Positions 11,101-18,643 are shown, counted from the stretch's first letter. The stretch: 64,000 nt of DNA from Bacteroidales bacterium (GCA_016707785.1 JADJGZ010000001.1:381200-445199); one strand, 5' to 3'. Numbers and translations are program-made. Notes: generated from the letters alone by a model not told the origin.

Positions 11101-12746
11101 ATGCTTACTGCCATGGATCTTGAAGGTCCGGGTCCACAGATGTTTGAAGGGGTAACTACAATACTCCCTGCTATACTACCAACTGTGACTGTCACAGCAG
11201 ATGTGCCCTGACCGGAAGTAATGGTCCAGTCTGCCGGGAATTGCCATGTAAATGTCACCCCTGCAACATTCGGAACGCTAAAACTTAGTGAAGCACCCTG
11301 ACAACATGAAGTATTTCCAGTGATTGCACCGGGTTGTGCCGGAATAGTCTGAACAGTAATTGCAAGATCAGAGCTTGGACCATTACCACATGAATTTGAG
11401 GGTGTTACAGTGATATTTCCTGAAGCAGCACCCACGGTTACAGAAATTGCTGCTGTACCTTGTCCGGAGAGTATTGTCCAACCTGCAGGGACCACCCAGG
11501 TGTAATTAATTCCGGAAACAGCTGAAACTGAATATGATTCCGTGTTACCAAGACAAGGGGACGTGTTTCCTGAAATTGCACCTAATGAGGTTGGTATGGA
11601 TAAAACCGGTGTGACAGCCAATTGCCGTGAAGGACCTGTTCCACATGCATTAGACGGAGTAACAGTGATATTTCCGGATGAGGCACCTGCATTTACCGTG
11701 ATACTATTGGAACTCCCTCCCCCTGTTTGGGTCCAGCCGGAGGGCAGAGTCCAGGAATATGTAACACCTGCCACATTGGTAACTGAATAAGTTTGGCTTG
11801 TCCCCTGGCAAGGTGTAATAGTACCGGTGATCGCAGAAGGCTGAGAAGGAATGCCTGAAACTGTGACTGCCAGTGTTGATGCAGTTCCATTTCCGCAACT
11901 GTTTGAAGGCGTCACCGTAATATTTCCTGAATTTCCGGAAGTCGTTACAGTAACGGAGTTAGTAGTTCCACCAGCTGTTTTTGTCCATCCTGCAGGAAAA
12001 GTCCAGGTGTAGGTAACTCCGGCTACATTTACTACAGAATAAACCTGGCTGGTTCCTGAGCACGGTGAGGTACTTCCTGTAATAGTGCCGGGTGCATTTG
12101 GCAATTGGCATCCTTCAACTGTAAAATTATCAATTCGATAAGCCCCACCTGTACCATCAGTATCAAAAGTCCAGCGGAAACTAAGGTTTGCCGCATTTGC
12201 TGCACCGGCTGGCAGGGCTACCCTGGTTCCTGTTCCTCCGTTGATCCAGGCCCAGGTGGAATTATTCGCGACATCTGTTATTCCAAGCGTATTCCAATTT
12301 GAGCCATCAGCAGACCATTCGAAAGTGAGTGTTTTATTTATAGATTTCCTGGCAGCCCAAAGTACAGTAATACTGTTATAACCTACTGATGATAAGTTAT
12401 TTGAATACGTAATTGTCCTTGAATTGCTACTGGAACCGGCAGCGGCATTACTTCCTCCGGAAAACTGGGGAGTTGTAGAAGAATTTGAGGTACTGATTGT
12501 CCAGGTGCTGCTGTTAGCTGCTGACCAGCCGGCAGGAAATGCGGTTCCTGTGCCGAAATTTTCAGAATACAGGGTAGTTATTTGTGCCTGAACCTCAATA
12601 CTGGCAAAGGTTACAGCTAAAATTAAACTAGCAGGAATTATGTGTTGTCTGGCAAAAAGAATTCTACCCCAAAATTTGATGGGAGTAGCCGAGCGATGAG
12701 AGAGTAACCTAAAAAGTCTCATATAAAAAATGAATAACATCAGCAT
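5136..12746 (-). CDS. Giant secreted PKD-like/HYR repeat adhesin, 2536 residues
   Basis: Very large surface protein. The hydrophobic export signal is residues 36-55 (cleavage near VQAQ); the first 8-30 residues may be over-called, and Met-9 is an alternative start. Domain order: an N-terminal jelly-roll-like module (about 56-210); nine about 83-residue PKD-like repeats, each opening with a Cys-containing ITG/ISG-N-x-x-PC motif and a VTYTW core (about 216-970); five or six further PKD-like domains; two jelly-roll modules with DNVVLTG and GIDDISFG signatures; then HYR-type domains (PPALSCPASVTLPAEPGE, VTDLCGNSSYCSFTV) near the C-terminus. The end is NITITPRP plus five residues, again without a type A sorting domain. 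Likely roles are adhesion, aggregation or gliding. It heads the minus-strand adhesin cluster. Confidence 0.85.
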   Translation of the reverse strand: MLMLFIFYMRLFRLLSHRSATPIKFWGRILFARQHIIPASLILAVTFASIEVQAQITTLYSENFGTGTAFPAGWSAANSSTWTISTSNSSTTPQFSGGSNAAAGSSSNSRTITYSNNLSSVGYNSITVLWAARKSINKTLTFEWSADGSNWNTLGITDVANNSTWAWINGGTGTRVALPAGAANAANLSFRWTFDTDGTGGAYRIDNFTVEGCQLPNAPGTITGSTSPCSGTSQVYSVVNVAGVTYTWTFPAGWTKTAGGTTNSVTVTTSGNSGNITVTPSNSCGNGTASTLAVTVSGIPSQPSAITGTITPCQGTSQTYSVTNVAGVTYSWTLPSGWTQTGGGSSNSITVNAGASSGNITVTPSNACGTGPSRQLAVTPVLSIPTSLGAISGNTSPCLGNTESYSVSAVSGINYTWVVPAGWTILSGQGTAAISVTVGAASGNITVTPSNSCGNGPSSDLAITVQTIPAQPGAITGNTSCCQGASLSFSVPNVAGVTFTWQFPADWTITSGQGTSAVTVTVGSIAGSIVVTPSNICGPGPSRSMAVSIINIPSQPSAISGNAIACKLSTQAYSVINVAGITYTWTVPVGWTINSGQGTNSILVTTSANSGNVTVTPSNACGNGTSQSLAVTIQISAPSLPSVITGNTVPCSGSTASYSVVNIPGTTYLWSVPAGWTISSGQGSNSITVTVGATPGNISVSPSNTCGGGASRTLAVSPLSAIPLQPSPISGNDTVCVASSQVYSVTNVANVTYTWSVPADWTLISGQGTNSIQVTVGTTSGTITVTPSNSCGNGSPSSITVVVESLIPPQSGPISGSQTPCEGSVQVYTIPAITGSTFHWTIPAGWILQSGQGTHTLTVLVGSNSGNIAVFASNSCGNGLSDTFPVTVDPLPVSAGVISGSNSLCRGEIQNFSVTAISGVTYTWSVPGGWVILSGQGTSSISASTGNTTGNVIVVPSNSCGNGPASSLMVNIKDTPQAFTGNNSTICEGASIQIGGPAVPGNTYSWTSDPPGYSSTESDPTVTPTTSTTYTLIEVNQVTGCSDTNSVTITLNQIITVTVNPSSLEQTICSGESTHIVLGSNITGTLFNWEAILTTGSGTTFNANGTGTQINELIMNTSGLVSQVTYNITATANVCTNTSTSVLINVNPAPVVPSQTATICSNSASGLLLDASTNAEPVASYNIFSINSNGLPAVAGNPVTGTGFSETVIADDAWSNTTLLPVDVLYTLEPVSASGCKGDVFTVKLTVHPRPILTNATAVEICSGATTNIPLTSNIPSSYSWTIGTITGGITGASAGTGDLISQVLNNPGNALDGTVEYLVVPTSGSGSCQGIPVSVIVTVHPKPSLLNAASYSVCSGSAFYLTLAASVTSTYTWSIGTISGGISGYSPGTGNEINQVLLNSSNSIAGSVQYIVVPTSQTNLCQGNPLTITVTVNPIPTVSASSSAASVCPGSLFNLNSSSSWAASPTIMSEDFNAATNTWARTNTSTGGTTANATWTLRPDGYVTNSQTLHSNDVSQFYLSDSRSQNGTVTATTLVSPLLSTVGYSDLSLSFWHYYDFNSTTGESAKVEVSTNNGTSWSTVATYTNDRGSPGSFQNVVLSLGATYINSSTFLVRFNYYCGSNRGRYWAIDNVVLTGTPTNLPAISWSSNPAGFTSTAEDPVGVTLTTTTQYLVSYTDPLTTCSGNASVTVNAYPVPEPEIVADYCSVPGMIVLTASGGGTYLWNTGETTQAIKVDIAGMYSVVVTNANGCTGAAYLSVSSELVVNGDFSAGNTGFTSGYAYDPTANGLVAPESEYAINSNANFNHSNFWGYDHTTGSGTGNANFLIVNGAKYAPQPFVWRETVTVLPNTDYYFSAWAISLNNVSPYAELRFSVNGTQVGTTAFLTAGQNILNNPWLLKDRFYGTWNSGASTTAIIEILDLNTSANGNDFGIDDISFGTLAPIPFSTDPTCSGDGIFCEGENVQLFANLTGGKPPVSYSWTGPGGFTSTLKDPVINGITTNGSGRYYLSVSDGYGCPPLTDSIDIIVYPLPSASITGPTSACLYSISPILTFTGTDGTAPYTFLYTINGGAQQSITTTFGSSVELSVPTNMPGTYIYTIVSISSDNGCSQTQNVSHTITINSLPTCIISGSSPVCPGTSGNQYSGQAAMSNYAWSISGNGAITGPFNAQVVSVTAGDLCDETFLLTLMTTDVNGCNAICQEEILVEDINPPALSCPASVTLPAEPGEEFANVSLSAPSAADNCSVADSLIFSWSLSAPSTGAGTGFIPSPYQFNVGTTTVSYTVTDLCGNSSYCSFTVTITPNDPPDITCPADILQNTQSGLCIASLDPGIPALNSGALPVSWQWQMSGATTGSGTGIPILPNPYTFNLGTTTIRWIASNISGSDTCYQTITVVDDQPPAFVLPGPFSFCVESINTAVYYDPTMDIQPDRPEYYTFIAGSTTFDLDISAITDNCSLGCTPEIRWHIDFADGSILPALPSLYFTGQPSTYSSDIQFPGILTGNLIHKISYQVVDCNGNASAIYEVNITITPRPNVIKQ
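9835..12101. repeat. Nine tandem PKD-like coding repeats of about 250 bp
   Basis: Nine consecutive protein repeats of about 80-85 residues inside the giant adhesin. Each has a conserved Cys, a TYTW or equivalent core, a GQGT turn and a TVTPSNxCGNG end. They are much more diverged from each other than the 237-bp units at the window start, so this array is older. Confidence 0.85.
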
Positions 12747-13187
12747 GCATAGTAAAGAATCATAATTATCACATAATGTAATAACTATGCCCTTTTCAAG
12801 ATACTACTGCCTATTGACCCTATCCTTCATATCTTTCAGCACAATTGAAATGAAGGAATATTTATCTAATTCAACTCAATCATTAATGTATGATGACATA
12901 AAAAGTAATCATCAAAACCGTGTATTTTTTTTCCTTTTATTATCATTCCATTCATGGGTAGGAATCTATAGGTCATCATTCGCAAAGCCCTATCATTTTC
13001 CTGAGTAATAATTACTTATGCTGCAAACTTTGCAAACTACCACTTGTTATATTCTGAGTAGCTTTCTGACTAGATGCAGTTCTAATGTCAGTGAGTTATA
13101 CCAGGCATAATAAGCTAAGTAGATCCAGTCCGTGTCAGGAATAAGGATTTATAGTAACTGCATAGTGTTCACTAAAAACTTACGACG
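12747..13187. other. Divergent intergenic region, nothing recognised
   Basis: A 441-bp AT-rich spacer between the divergent giant adhesin and the T9SS cargo gene. I see no RNA gene or strong hairpin. Both genes must be transcribed from here, but no convincing -33/-7 pair could be assigned. Confidence 0.4.
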
Positions 13188-14552
13188 ATGAAAACAACCT
13201 TTACTTTCCTAATTTTCGGACTTTTGACCCTTACAATGTTTGGGCAAAGTAAGTTCGGGAACCCTTTTTTAATTGAACATAACCAACAATTCAGGCAGAT
13301 GCGAGTCCCCGCCGCCTGCAATAGTTCCTTCATCAATACTAATATAAAGACAGGCCTTTCCAATCCGGGCAATTACGCGTATCAAAATAAAAAAGCCCTG
13401 GCAATAATGCAACAGTTGGATACTTATGAATACAAAGAATACGATGCTGTAGGTTCAATCTGGGTGAATAGTTCATTGAATGAATTCAATTATGATGGAA
13501 ATGGCAACAATACCTCAGATTTGTACTCAAGCTGGAATGAAGTAAACCAGAATTATGAGCTTTTGAGTAAAAAGGAATTCGGATACGATGAAAATGGTAA
13601 CAGAATATCTGATACAGACTATGCCTGGGATGAAACATCAGGTGAGTGGATACAAGCGTATAGATATCTGTATACATATAATACTGAGGGCAACCTGACC
13701 ATTGGTTACAGCTATTATTGGGATGAAACAACAACCTCCTGGGAAATGTCCGGTCGAATCGAAAGATTTTATGACATGTATGGCAACCTTACTGAAGAAA
13801 TCAACTCTTGGTGGGATATGTCTACAAGCCAATGGATGAACAGCAGCAAGACTGAAAACACCTATAATGTCAATAACCTGATCATAGAATCTACTTTTTA
13901 TATGTGGGACTTTATGGGCAATGACTGGATGAATTTGTCAAAGACTGAGTACACGTACAATTCGTATGACTTTTTAATACTTCAAATGGATTATGAGTGG
14001 AATTCCGTGTCAAACCAATGGGAGAATGGCTTTAAAGATGAATATACCTACGATGGAAACATGAATATGGTACAGGACATGGAATATGAATGGAATGGAT
14101 CGGTATGGATTGTATCCGGGAAATATGATTTTAGTTATAACAATGATTTCACATACAATGATCTGATACTACCCTGGATCTTTGAGCAGGGAATCTCCGG
14201 ACTTCAGCATATGCTGCTTGATATCACAGAATATTCAGGAAGTTCATTCGAATTAACCGGGAAGAGCATTTTTAATTACTCTGAAGTAAATATTACCGGG
14301 ATTGAAACTGTTGAAGCGGATCAAATCAGTGTCTATCCTCAACCTGCTTCCTCTGTTGTATCCTTCAACTGGGAATCTATTTCCCCTGAGCTCAGATTAG
14401 AGGTGTATGATGTGAGTCACAGAAAATTAATAGATCAAACCGTTAGAAAAAATACAACTACAGATGTTTCCCAATTGTGGCCGGGCATTTATGTATACAG
14501 ACTCCTGGGAAGCAAGAATGAAATATATTCAGGCAAGCTATCGGTACGGTAA
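13188..14552 (+). CDS. Secreted T9SS cargo protein with aromatic YD-type repeats
   Basis: A 454-residue exported protein. The signal peptide is residues 1-20 (ends TMFGQ). Residues about 95-330 hold about six imperfect 35-45-residue repeats of the form Y-D-x-x-G-N followed by W-D/N-x-x-x-x-x-W and K-x-E-x-x-Y, reminiscent of YD/RHS-type and DUF3836-like beta repeats. The last about 75 residues are a type A T9SS sorting domain: SVYPQPASS start, LRLEVYDVSHRKL middle and GIYVYRLL with a C-terminal basic residue. This predicts transport across the outer membrane and attachment or release by the T9SS sortase. It stands alone on the plus strand. Ligand and function are unknown. Confidence 0.8.
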   Translation: MKTTFTFLIFGLLTLTMFGQSKFGNPFLIEHNQQFRQMRVPAACNSSFINTNIKTGLSNPGNYAYQNKKALAIMQQLDTYEYKEYDAVGSIWVNSSLNEFNYDGNGNNTSDLYSSWNEVNQNYELLSKKEFGYDENGNRISDTDYAWDETSGEWIQAYRYLYTYNTEGNLTIGYSYYWDETTTSWEMSGRIERFYDMYGNLTEEINSWWDMSTSQWMNSSKTENTYNVNNLIIESTFYMWDFMGNDWMNLSKTEYTYNSYDFLILQMDYEWNSVSNQWENGFKDEYTYDGNMNMVQDMEYEWNGSVWIVSGKYDFSYNNDFTYNDLILPWIFEQGISGLQHMLLDITEYSGSSFELTGKSIFNYSEVNITGIETVEADQISVYPQPASSVVSFNWESISPELRLEVYDVSHRKLIDQTVRKNTTTDVSQLWPGIYVYRLLGSKNEIYSGKLSVR

Positions 14553-14731
14553 GGGATATGTTTATCATATGAGTCTAAATAAGAGGAGGTTGTCTCGAAA
14601 AGGGAGGCAAACCTCTTTCTATATTCAATTTTCCAACCTACTAGTCTGAACCAGCCTAAAGAATTGGGATCAATTAGATTAACAAAAATTTCTGAGCGAC
14701 GGCACAATTATTCTTCACTTTTATGCTCATT

Positions 14732-14965
14732 GGCAATACCAATAAGTCAGGCCTAAAGGCCGTGGGTTTGTTCTGTTGCGTATCCCCAGCCTGAAGGCTG
14801 GGGTTTCAAGATGAATATATAATCTAACCAGCCTGAATAGCTGGTTTCAGAATTAAATTGTTTTTATACCCAGCGGCAATACCAATAAGTCAGGCCTTAA
14901 GGCCATGGGTTTGTTCTCTTGCGTATCCCCAGCCTGAAGGCTGGGGTTTCAAGATGAATATGTAA
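14732..14965. repeat. Two copies of a palindromic REP-like element
   Basis: Two near-identical copies of about 91 bp at 14732-14822 and 14875-14965 (offset 143 bp). Each opens with GGCAATACCAATAAGTCAGG, contains a GGCC-TAAA-GGCC or GGCC-TTAA-GGCC hairpin, and then the perfect 20-bp palindrome CCCCAGCCTGAAGGCTGGGG at 14784-14803 and 14927-14946. A shorter related hairpin (CCAGCCTGAATAGCTGG) lies between them. The layout resembles REP elements mobilised by REP-associated tyrosine transposases. It sits between two convergent genes, where it may also end transcripts. Confidence 0.75.
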
Positions 14966-14972
14966 TAGAACA

Positions 14973-15419
14973 TTAATTCTTATTATCAACCGTGACATCT
15001 TTCAAAGCCTTGGCCAGTTCATCCATATCATGATCAAATTCACGCTTGAATGCAGCCCAATTACTTTGATTTTTCTCATAAATATCTATTCTTGCCTGAA
15101 GGTCAATGTTTTGCTGCTCCAGCTTTTCAATTTTATTTAGATAAATCTCGTCAAATACTTTGCCCGGTTTATCCTTGATTGCTCTGAGTTCAATAATGCG
15201 TATTTCATTTTCTTTAATTCTTATCTCAGCTTCTTTTTTAAATACGCTCCATTCTTCTGCAGTAGCCACTTTTTGAACGTCATTGCCAGCATCGTCTAGC
15301 ATATCGTTCAATTCATTGCGTGCGTCGCGTTCCTTTTGAGCATCCGATTTACAGCCGGTTACAAAAGTTCCAAATATGATTATACCAATGATTCCGAAAG
15401 TATATATGTATTTTTTCAT
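14973..15419 (-). CDS. Small coiled-coil lipoprotein
   Basis: A 148-residue protein starting MKKYIYTFGIIG; an 18-codon upstream extension is rejected because it would precede the signal peptide. The lipobox FVTGC near residue 22 predicts a lipid-anchored protein. The mature part is strongly charged and helical (EIRIKENEIRIIELRAI, KIEKLEQQNIDLQARID), so a coiled coil. It is second in a two-gene unit behind csbD-like 15532-15717, separated by a hairpin. This places it under the csbD stress promoter at 15779-15842. No enzymatic motif is visible; a periplasmic or outer-membrane structural role is an inference. Confidence 0.7.
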   Translation of the reverse strand: MKKYIYTFGIIGIIIFGTFVTGCKSDAQKERDARNELNDMLDDAGNDVQKVATAEEWSVFKKEAEIRIKENEIRIIELRAIKDKPGKVFDEIYLNKIEKLEQQNIDLQARIDIYEKNQSNWAAFKREFDHDMDELAKALKDVTVDNKN

Positions 15420-15476
15420 TGTGGTTTTGTTTTTTATGAGCCTTAGTATTTCTAATCTATTGCCAGAAATCAAAGA

Positions 15477-15518
15477 AAGAGTACCTTTCAGTGGTATTTC
15501 CCACTGATTGGCACTCTT
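15477..15518 (-). terminator. Intercistronic hairpin after csbD-like gene
   Basis: Nested inverted repeat: outer AAGAGT/ACTCTT and inner CAGTGG/CCACTG arms around a short loop. It lies between the csbD-like stop (15532) and the lipoprotein start (15419). Only a weak T-rich tail follows on the minus strand, so partial termination or mRNA processing fits better than full termination. Confidence 0.4.
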
Positions 15519-15531
15519 CCAAATCTAATGT

Positions 15532-15717
15532 TTAAAGACCTTCAATCATTTTGTGTAAATCATCCTTCGTTTTGCCGAGTTTTATCTGTAATTTTCCCAG
15601 CATTTCATCCTTCTTTCCTTCTTCAAACATCAGGTCATTATCAGTCAGGAAGCCAAACTTCTGTTTTAACTTGCCTTTCTGTTCATTCCAATTTCCTTTT
15701 AATTCTATTGTATTCAT
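15532..15717 (-). CDS. CsbD family stress protein
   Basis: A 61-residue soluble protein with the CsbD-like core ELKGNWNEQKGKLKQKFG and a lysine-rich helical remainder ending MIEGL. CsbD proteins are small hydrophilic general-stress proteins of unknown mechanism. It is first in a unit with the coiled-coil lipoprotein. Its promoter (15779-15842) carries the 21-bp direct-repeat operator shared by ten other promoters here, which supports a stress-induced role in this organism. Confidence 0.88.
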   Translation of the reverse strand: MNTIELKGNWNEQKGKLKQKFGFLTDNDLMFEEGKKDEMLGKLQIKLGKTKDDLHKMIEGL

Positions 15718-15778
15718 CGATTTGATATTTTAATTACACGCTGCTGGCGATTACAGGAGTGAATTTATTTTCACGATA

Positions 15779-15842
15779 CAAAGGTGGACACTTACCATAA
15801 TTAAACTGTTACATTATTCAGGCAAAGAGTTGCAAATTTCAC
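15779..15842 (-). promoter_or_regulatory. 21-bp direct-repeat promoter, csbD unit
   Basis: Minus-strand reading: distal GTGAAATTTGCAA (15830-15842), 8 bp, proximal CTGAATAATGTAA (15809-15821), 22 bp, -7 element CACCTTTG (15779-15786). The start codon is 61 bp downstream of the -7 element. The -33 element is absent, as in the other ten sites. Confidence 0.85.
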
Positions 15843-15852
15843 AGATTGAATG

Positions 15853-16176
15853 TCAGTCACTTTCATACAGATTTAGCGTATTCTTTAGTTTAATTATTTC
15901 ATTCTGAAGATATTGCAAGCGATCTAGAAGATGAATTATCGTTTCAATCCCTTCCAGATTGATATCCAGATCATAATATAAACGGACAACTTTTTCAAGA
16001 TATTCAAGTTGGTCTGCTTCGATGTATCCGGATTTTTCAATGAAAGTAACCCTGATCATTCCAGAATGATGTAATGAACTGATAAACGAATGCTCAATAT
16101 TATGTTGGAGACAGAATTCGTCAATGGCAATTAAAGAAATATGATTGGTTGCTGACATTTTATCCCCCTTGATCAT
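15853..16176 (-). CDS. cbpM: CbpM-like chaperone modulator
   Basis: A 107-residue MerR-like helical protein: ISLIAIDEFCLQHNIEHSFI near the N-terminus, then YIEADQLEYLEKVVRLYYDL and a C-terminal leucine-rich helix. This matches CbpM, which binds the J-domain of CbpA and restrains its co-chaperone activity. It follows the CbpA gene by 64 bp in the same operon, the usual pairing. The start is either the given ATG or Met-7 (MSATNH); the family core begins just after both. Confidence 0.8.
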   Translation of the reverse strand: MIKGDKMSATNHISLIAIDEFCLQHNIEHSFISSLHHSGMIRVTFIEKSGYIEADQLEYLEKVVRLYYDLDINLEGIETIIHLLDRLQYLQNEIIKLKNTLNLYESD

Positions 16177-16240
16177 TCTTTTAAAACTGAGGTTCTGACA
16201 TCCTTTAAGTTGGATTATATCAGATTCAGATCATACACGG

Positions 16241-17128
16241 TTACAATTTTGACAATTCAGTAAAAAGGGACTTTTGTTTTTCTGTTAATTGGGAGGGTAT
16301 TTTGATCATATAAGTAATTATCAAATCCCCGTATTGTCCCTCCTTTTTGTAGTAAGGAAAGCCCTTACCCTTAAGTTTAACCCTGCTCCCATTTTGTGTT
16401 TCAGGAGGCACAAGAAGTTTTACTTTCCCGTTCAGGGTATCAATAATCATTTCCCCACCCAGGATGGCAGTGAAGAGGTCAAGGTCAACAGTTGTATATA
16501 AGTTTACTCCTAACCTTTTAAAAGCAGGGTGATTGGCGATGGAGAATGAAATGAACAGATCACCATTTGGTCCACCATTAATACCTGGCCCGCCATGATT
16601 GCCTATTTTAATGGTCTGGCCATTTTCAACTCCTGCAGGTATATTAATTCTTAATTTTTTTCCATTTACAGAGATCGTTTGTTTATGGGTTTTTACCGCA
16701 TCCGCAAGTTCCATCCGTAGTTCTACATTATAATCAGTGCCACGGAATTTAGCCTGTCGGCGGCTTCCGGATGATTGCTGACCGCTGAACAAAGACTCAA
16801 AAAAGTCAGAAAAATCACTTTCATCTGAGTAAGCTGCTCTTCCAGCATGTTGTGGACCTGCCGACTGCCTGTATTTTTGTCCGGAATCCTGAGCTTCATC
16901 AGCATGTTTCCAGTTTAATCCGTGTTGATCATATTTGCTGCGTTTTTCAGGATCACTTAATACTTCATTCGCTTCATTGATCTGCTGAAAATTAATTTTA
17001 GCATTCTTGTCATTAGGATTTAGATCCGGGTGGAATTTTCTGGCTAGTTTTCGGTATGCACTCTTTATTTCCTTAGGCGTTGCAGATTTAGCAATTCCCA
17101 GAATTTTATAGTAGTCGATGAAGTCCAT
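16241..17128 (-). CDS. cbpA: CbpA-like DnaJ co-chaperone
   Basis: A 295-residue J-domain protein. The J-domain is residues 4-70 with the HPD motif at 33-35 (KFHPDLNPN). A G/S-rich linker follows (about 75-125), then the DnaJ C-terminal substrate-binding domains (VELRMELADAV to the C-terminus, with FKRLGVNLYTTVDLDL). There is no Cys-rich zinc domain, so it is CbpA type rather than DnaJ type. It stimulates Hsp70 ATPase and binds nucleoid DNA in known members. It is directly upstream of cbpM. No 21-bp direct-repeat operator was found ahead of it. Confidence 0.9.
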   Translation of the reverse strand: MDFIDYYKILGIAKSATPKEIKSAYRKLARKFHPDLNPNDKNAKINFQQINEANEVLSDPEKRSKYDQHGLNWKHADEAQDSGQKYRQSAGPQHAGRAAYSDESDFSDFFESLFSGQQSSGSRRQAKFRGTDYNVELRMELADAVKTHKQTISVNGKKLRINIPAGVENGQTIKIGNHGGPGINGGPNGDLFISFSIANHPAFKRLGVNLYTTVDLDLFTAILGGEMIIDTLNGKVKLLVPPETQNGSRVKLKGKGFPYYKKEGQYGDLIITYMIKIPSQLTEKQKSLFTELSKL

Positions 17129-17228
17129 TTTTACATACCGTGTTATGAGATCACGACAAAAGCCCGGGAATAGTCAATTCCAAACTTATAAGAATTTACT
17201 CGTACTTATGAATAGCGATAAAAGGCTT

Positions 17229-17636
17229 TTACCTGTAATTACGTTGCCAATGCCCAGGAATCCAGTATTGTCCCCTGTGACTTGATTGCCAATAGCCGGC
17301 CACCCAGGTGCGACTGGGAACTGGTTTATTCCAATACCCATTTCTTTGTATATAAGTATGATTTTGGCGATTATACTTCCAATCCCCATCAATCCAAACA
17401 TGCAGTTCACTTGGTCTCACAGGTCTAGAATACTCAACCTGGGCTGGTTCTGTTGCAACATAACCGGTGGTACAACTATTAAAAAAAAGTCCGATGATTG
17501 TCAATCCAGCGACAGGAATCAACTTCGCAAAAGGTTTAATGATTCTTGTTCTTAACTCGATTTTTAAATTTTCTAAATAAGTTACCTTGTCGAATTTAAC
17601 CTCGAGCGGCTGCATTTCGATTTTTTTAGTTTTCAT
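17229..17636 (-). CDS. WXXGXW-repeat lipoprotein
   Basis: A 135-residue protein with a charged 37-residue N-terminus, a hydrophobic stretch (LIPVAGLTIIGLFF) and a lipobox-like FNSC, then three copies of an aromatic motif: VWIDGDW, TWVAGYWQSSHRGQYW and IPGHWQ. These match the WXXGXW/YXWGXW repeat family of envelope lipoproteins. The start ATG at 17636 is chosen over an upstream TTG. It has its own 21-bp direct-repeat promoter (17678-17741). A similar, much larger aromatic protein is at 24248-25651. Confidence 0.8.
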   Translation of the reverse strand: MKTKKIEMQPLEVKFDKVTYLENLKIELRTRIIKPFAKLIPVAGLTIIGLFFNSCTTGYVATEPAQVEYSRPVRPSELHVWIDGDWKYNRQNHTYIQRNGYWNKPVPSRTWVAGYWQSSHRGQYWIPGHWQRNYR

Positions 17637-17677
17637 TATCAATTTGATTATTGGGTAAATGAATTCTTATCCCATAA

Positions 17678-17741
17678 CAAATTTCACTCTAATCATATTG
17701 AAAGTCCTTACATAATTGAGATATATAACTATATGATTCAC
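17678..17741 (-). promoter_or_regulatory. 21-bp direct-repeat promoter, WXXGXW lipoprotein
   Basis: Minus-strand reading: GTGAATCATATAG (17729-17741), 8 bp, CTCAATTATGTAA (17708-17720), 22 bp, -7 element GAAATTTG (17678-17685). The start codon is 41 bp downstream of the -7 element. Confidence 0.85.
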
Positions 17742-17791
17742 TGATTCATCACAAATCCCTGATGCGTAATAATCCTAAATTATCAATGTTG

Positions 17792-18007
17792 TTATCTTTC
17801 TCTTTTAATTAATGCCAGGGCAAGAATGAAGCCTAAAATAGTTCCAATTACCAGGCTTAGTATAATTTGTATCCAGTTCAGGTTGCCAATGATGGCCCCG
17901 TTTACTCCCATGATACTTTGTTCTGCCTGGCAATCTACCCATACAAAAATAAGGACGATGAATAATACCATCGTGGAAAGTGTGTTAACAATCACTCGTC
18001 TGTTCAT
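17792..18007 (-). CDS. Small two-helix inner-membrane protein
   Basis: A 71-residue protein with two membrane helices (about 7-25 and 45-65) joined by a loop containing NGAIIGNLNW, ending in a basic KRER tail. I do not recognise a family. It follows the universal stress protein gene by 72 bp on the same strand and probably shares its promoter. Length, ATG start and clean hydrophobic pattern favour a real gene. Confidence 0.55.
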   Translation of the reverse strand: MNRRVIVNTLSTMVLFIVLIFVWVDCQAEQSIMGVNGAIIGNLNWIQIILSLVIGTILGFILALALIKRER

Positions 18008-18079
18008 AAAATTGTTCTTTCAGTGTTTGAGCACCTTTTATTAAAAAGTCTCATGAATCGCAATAAAAATAAACGCTTT

Positions 18080-18559
18080 TTAATTTTTAGTTGGAATGAT
18101 AATGAGAGGAATAGCTGTATGATGGAGCACGGCTTCGGTGACACTTCCCATCAGGATATGTTTCACCCAATTTCTACTATGGGAACCCACGACGATAATA
18201 TCGGCATGGATTTCTTTTGCAGTTTCCAGTATTGAAGGAGCAACTTCACCTTCCTTAATGATGGTCTTAATTGTCCAGTCGGCAAGGTGCACCTTGGTTT
18301 TTTCCAAATAATCAAGGCCTGCTTTTTTCAAACCATTAATTCCATTGGTTTCATCGGGGTCCAAATTGAGGAATCCTGAAAATCCCATGATTGGTGAATA
18401 TTCCACAGTACTGTAATAAACTATGTCAGAAATTACATGAACAAGGAAGATTTGAGCATTCATTTCTTTTGCCAGTTCATGGCCCATTTCAGCAACTTTC
18501 TGGGCTGTTGGGAAATAATCCAAAGCAATCAATACCTTGGTAATTTTCTTAGTTTTCAT
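18080..18559 (-). CDS. UspA-family universal stress protein
   Basis: A 159-residue single-domain Usp. The N-terminal strand is KVLIALDYFPTAQ, with ADIIVVGSHS and a C-terminal GS-x-x-x-x-VLHHTAIPLIIIP. The ATP-binding loop G-x2-G-x9-G-S is present except that the second glycine is serine (GSHS), so nucleotide binding may be weakened. It is driven by a 21-bp direct-repeat promoter that begins inside the stop codon of the upstream AraC gene. Confidence 0.92.
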   Translation of the reverse strand: MKTKKITKVLIALDYFPTAQKVAEMGHELAKEMNAQIFLVHVISDIVYYSTVEYSPIMGFSGFLNLDPDETNGINGLKKAGLDYLEKTKVHLADWTIKTIIKEGEVAPSILETAKEIHADIIVVGSHSRNWVKHILMGSVTEAVLHHTAIPLIIIPTKN

Positions 18560-18643
18560 ATAAGATTTTTGAACATGTAGTTTTTAAAGTAAAGATGGAT
18601 TTTGATCATTCCATCAACCCCTGAAACAATCCGGGAACTCCTG

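Noticed and set aside
14580..14625. Terminator hairpin after the T9SS cargo gene
   Set aside because: The AGGTTGTCTC/GAGGCAAACCT stem is bulged and the T-run is weak; not strong enough to call.
17129..17228. 21-bp direct-repeat promoter upstream of cbpA
   Set aside because: No pair of 13-mers with the required spacing could be found.
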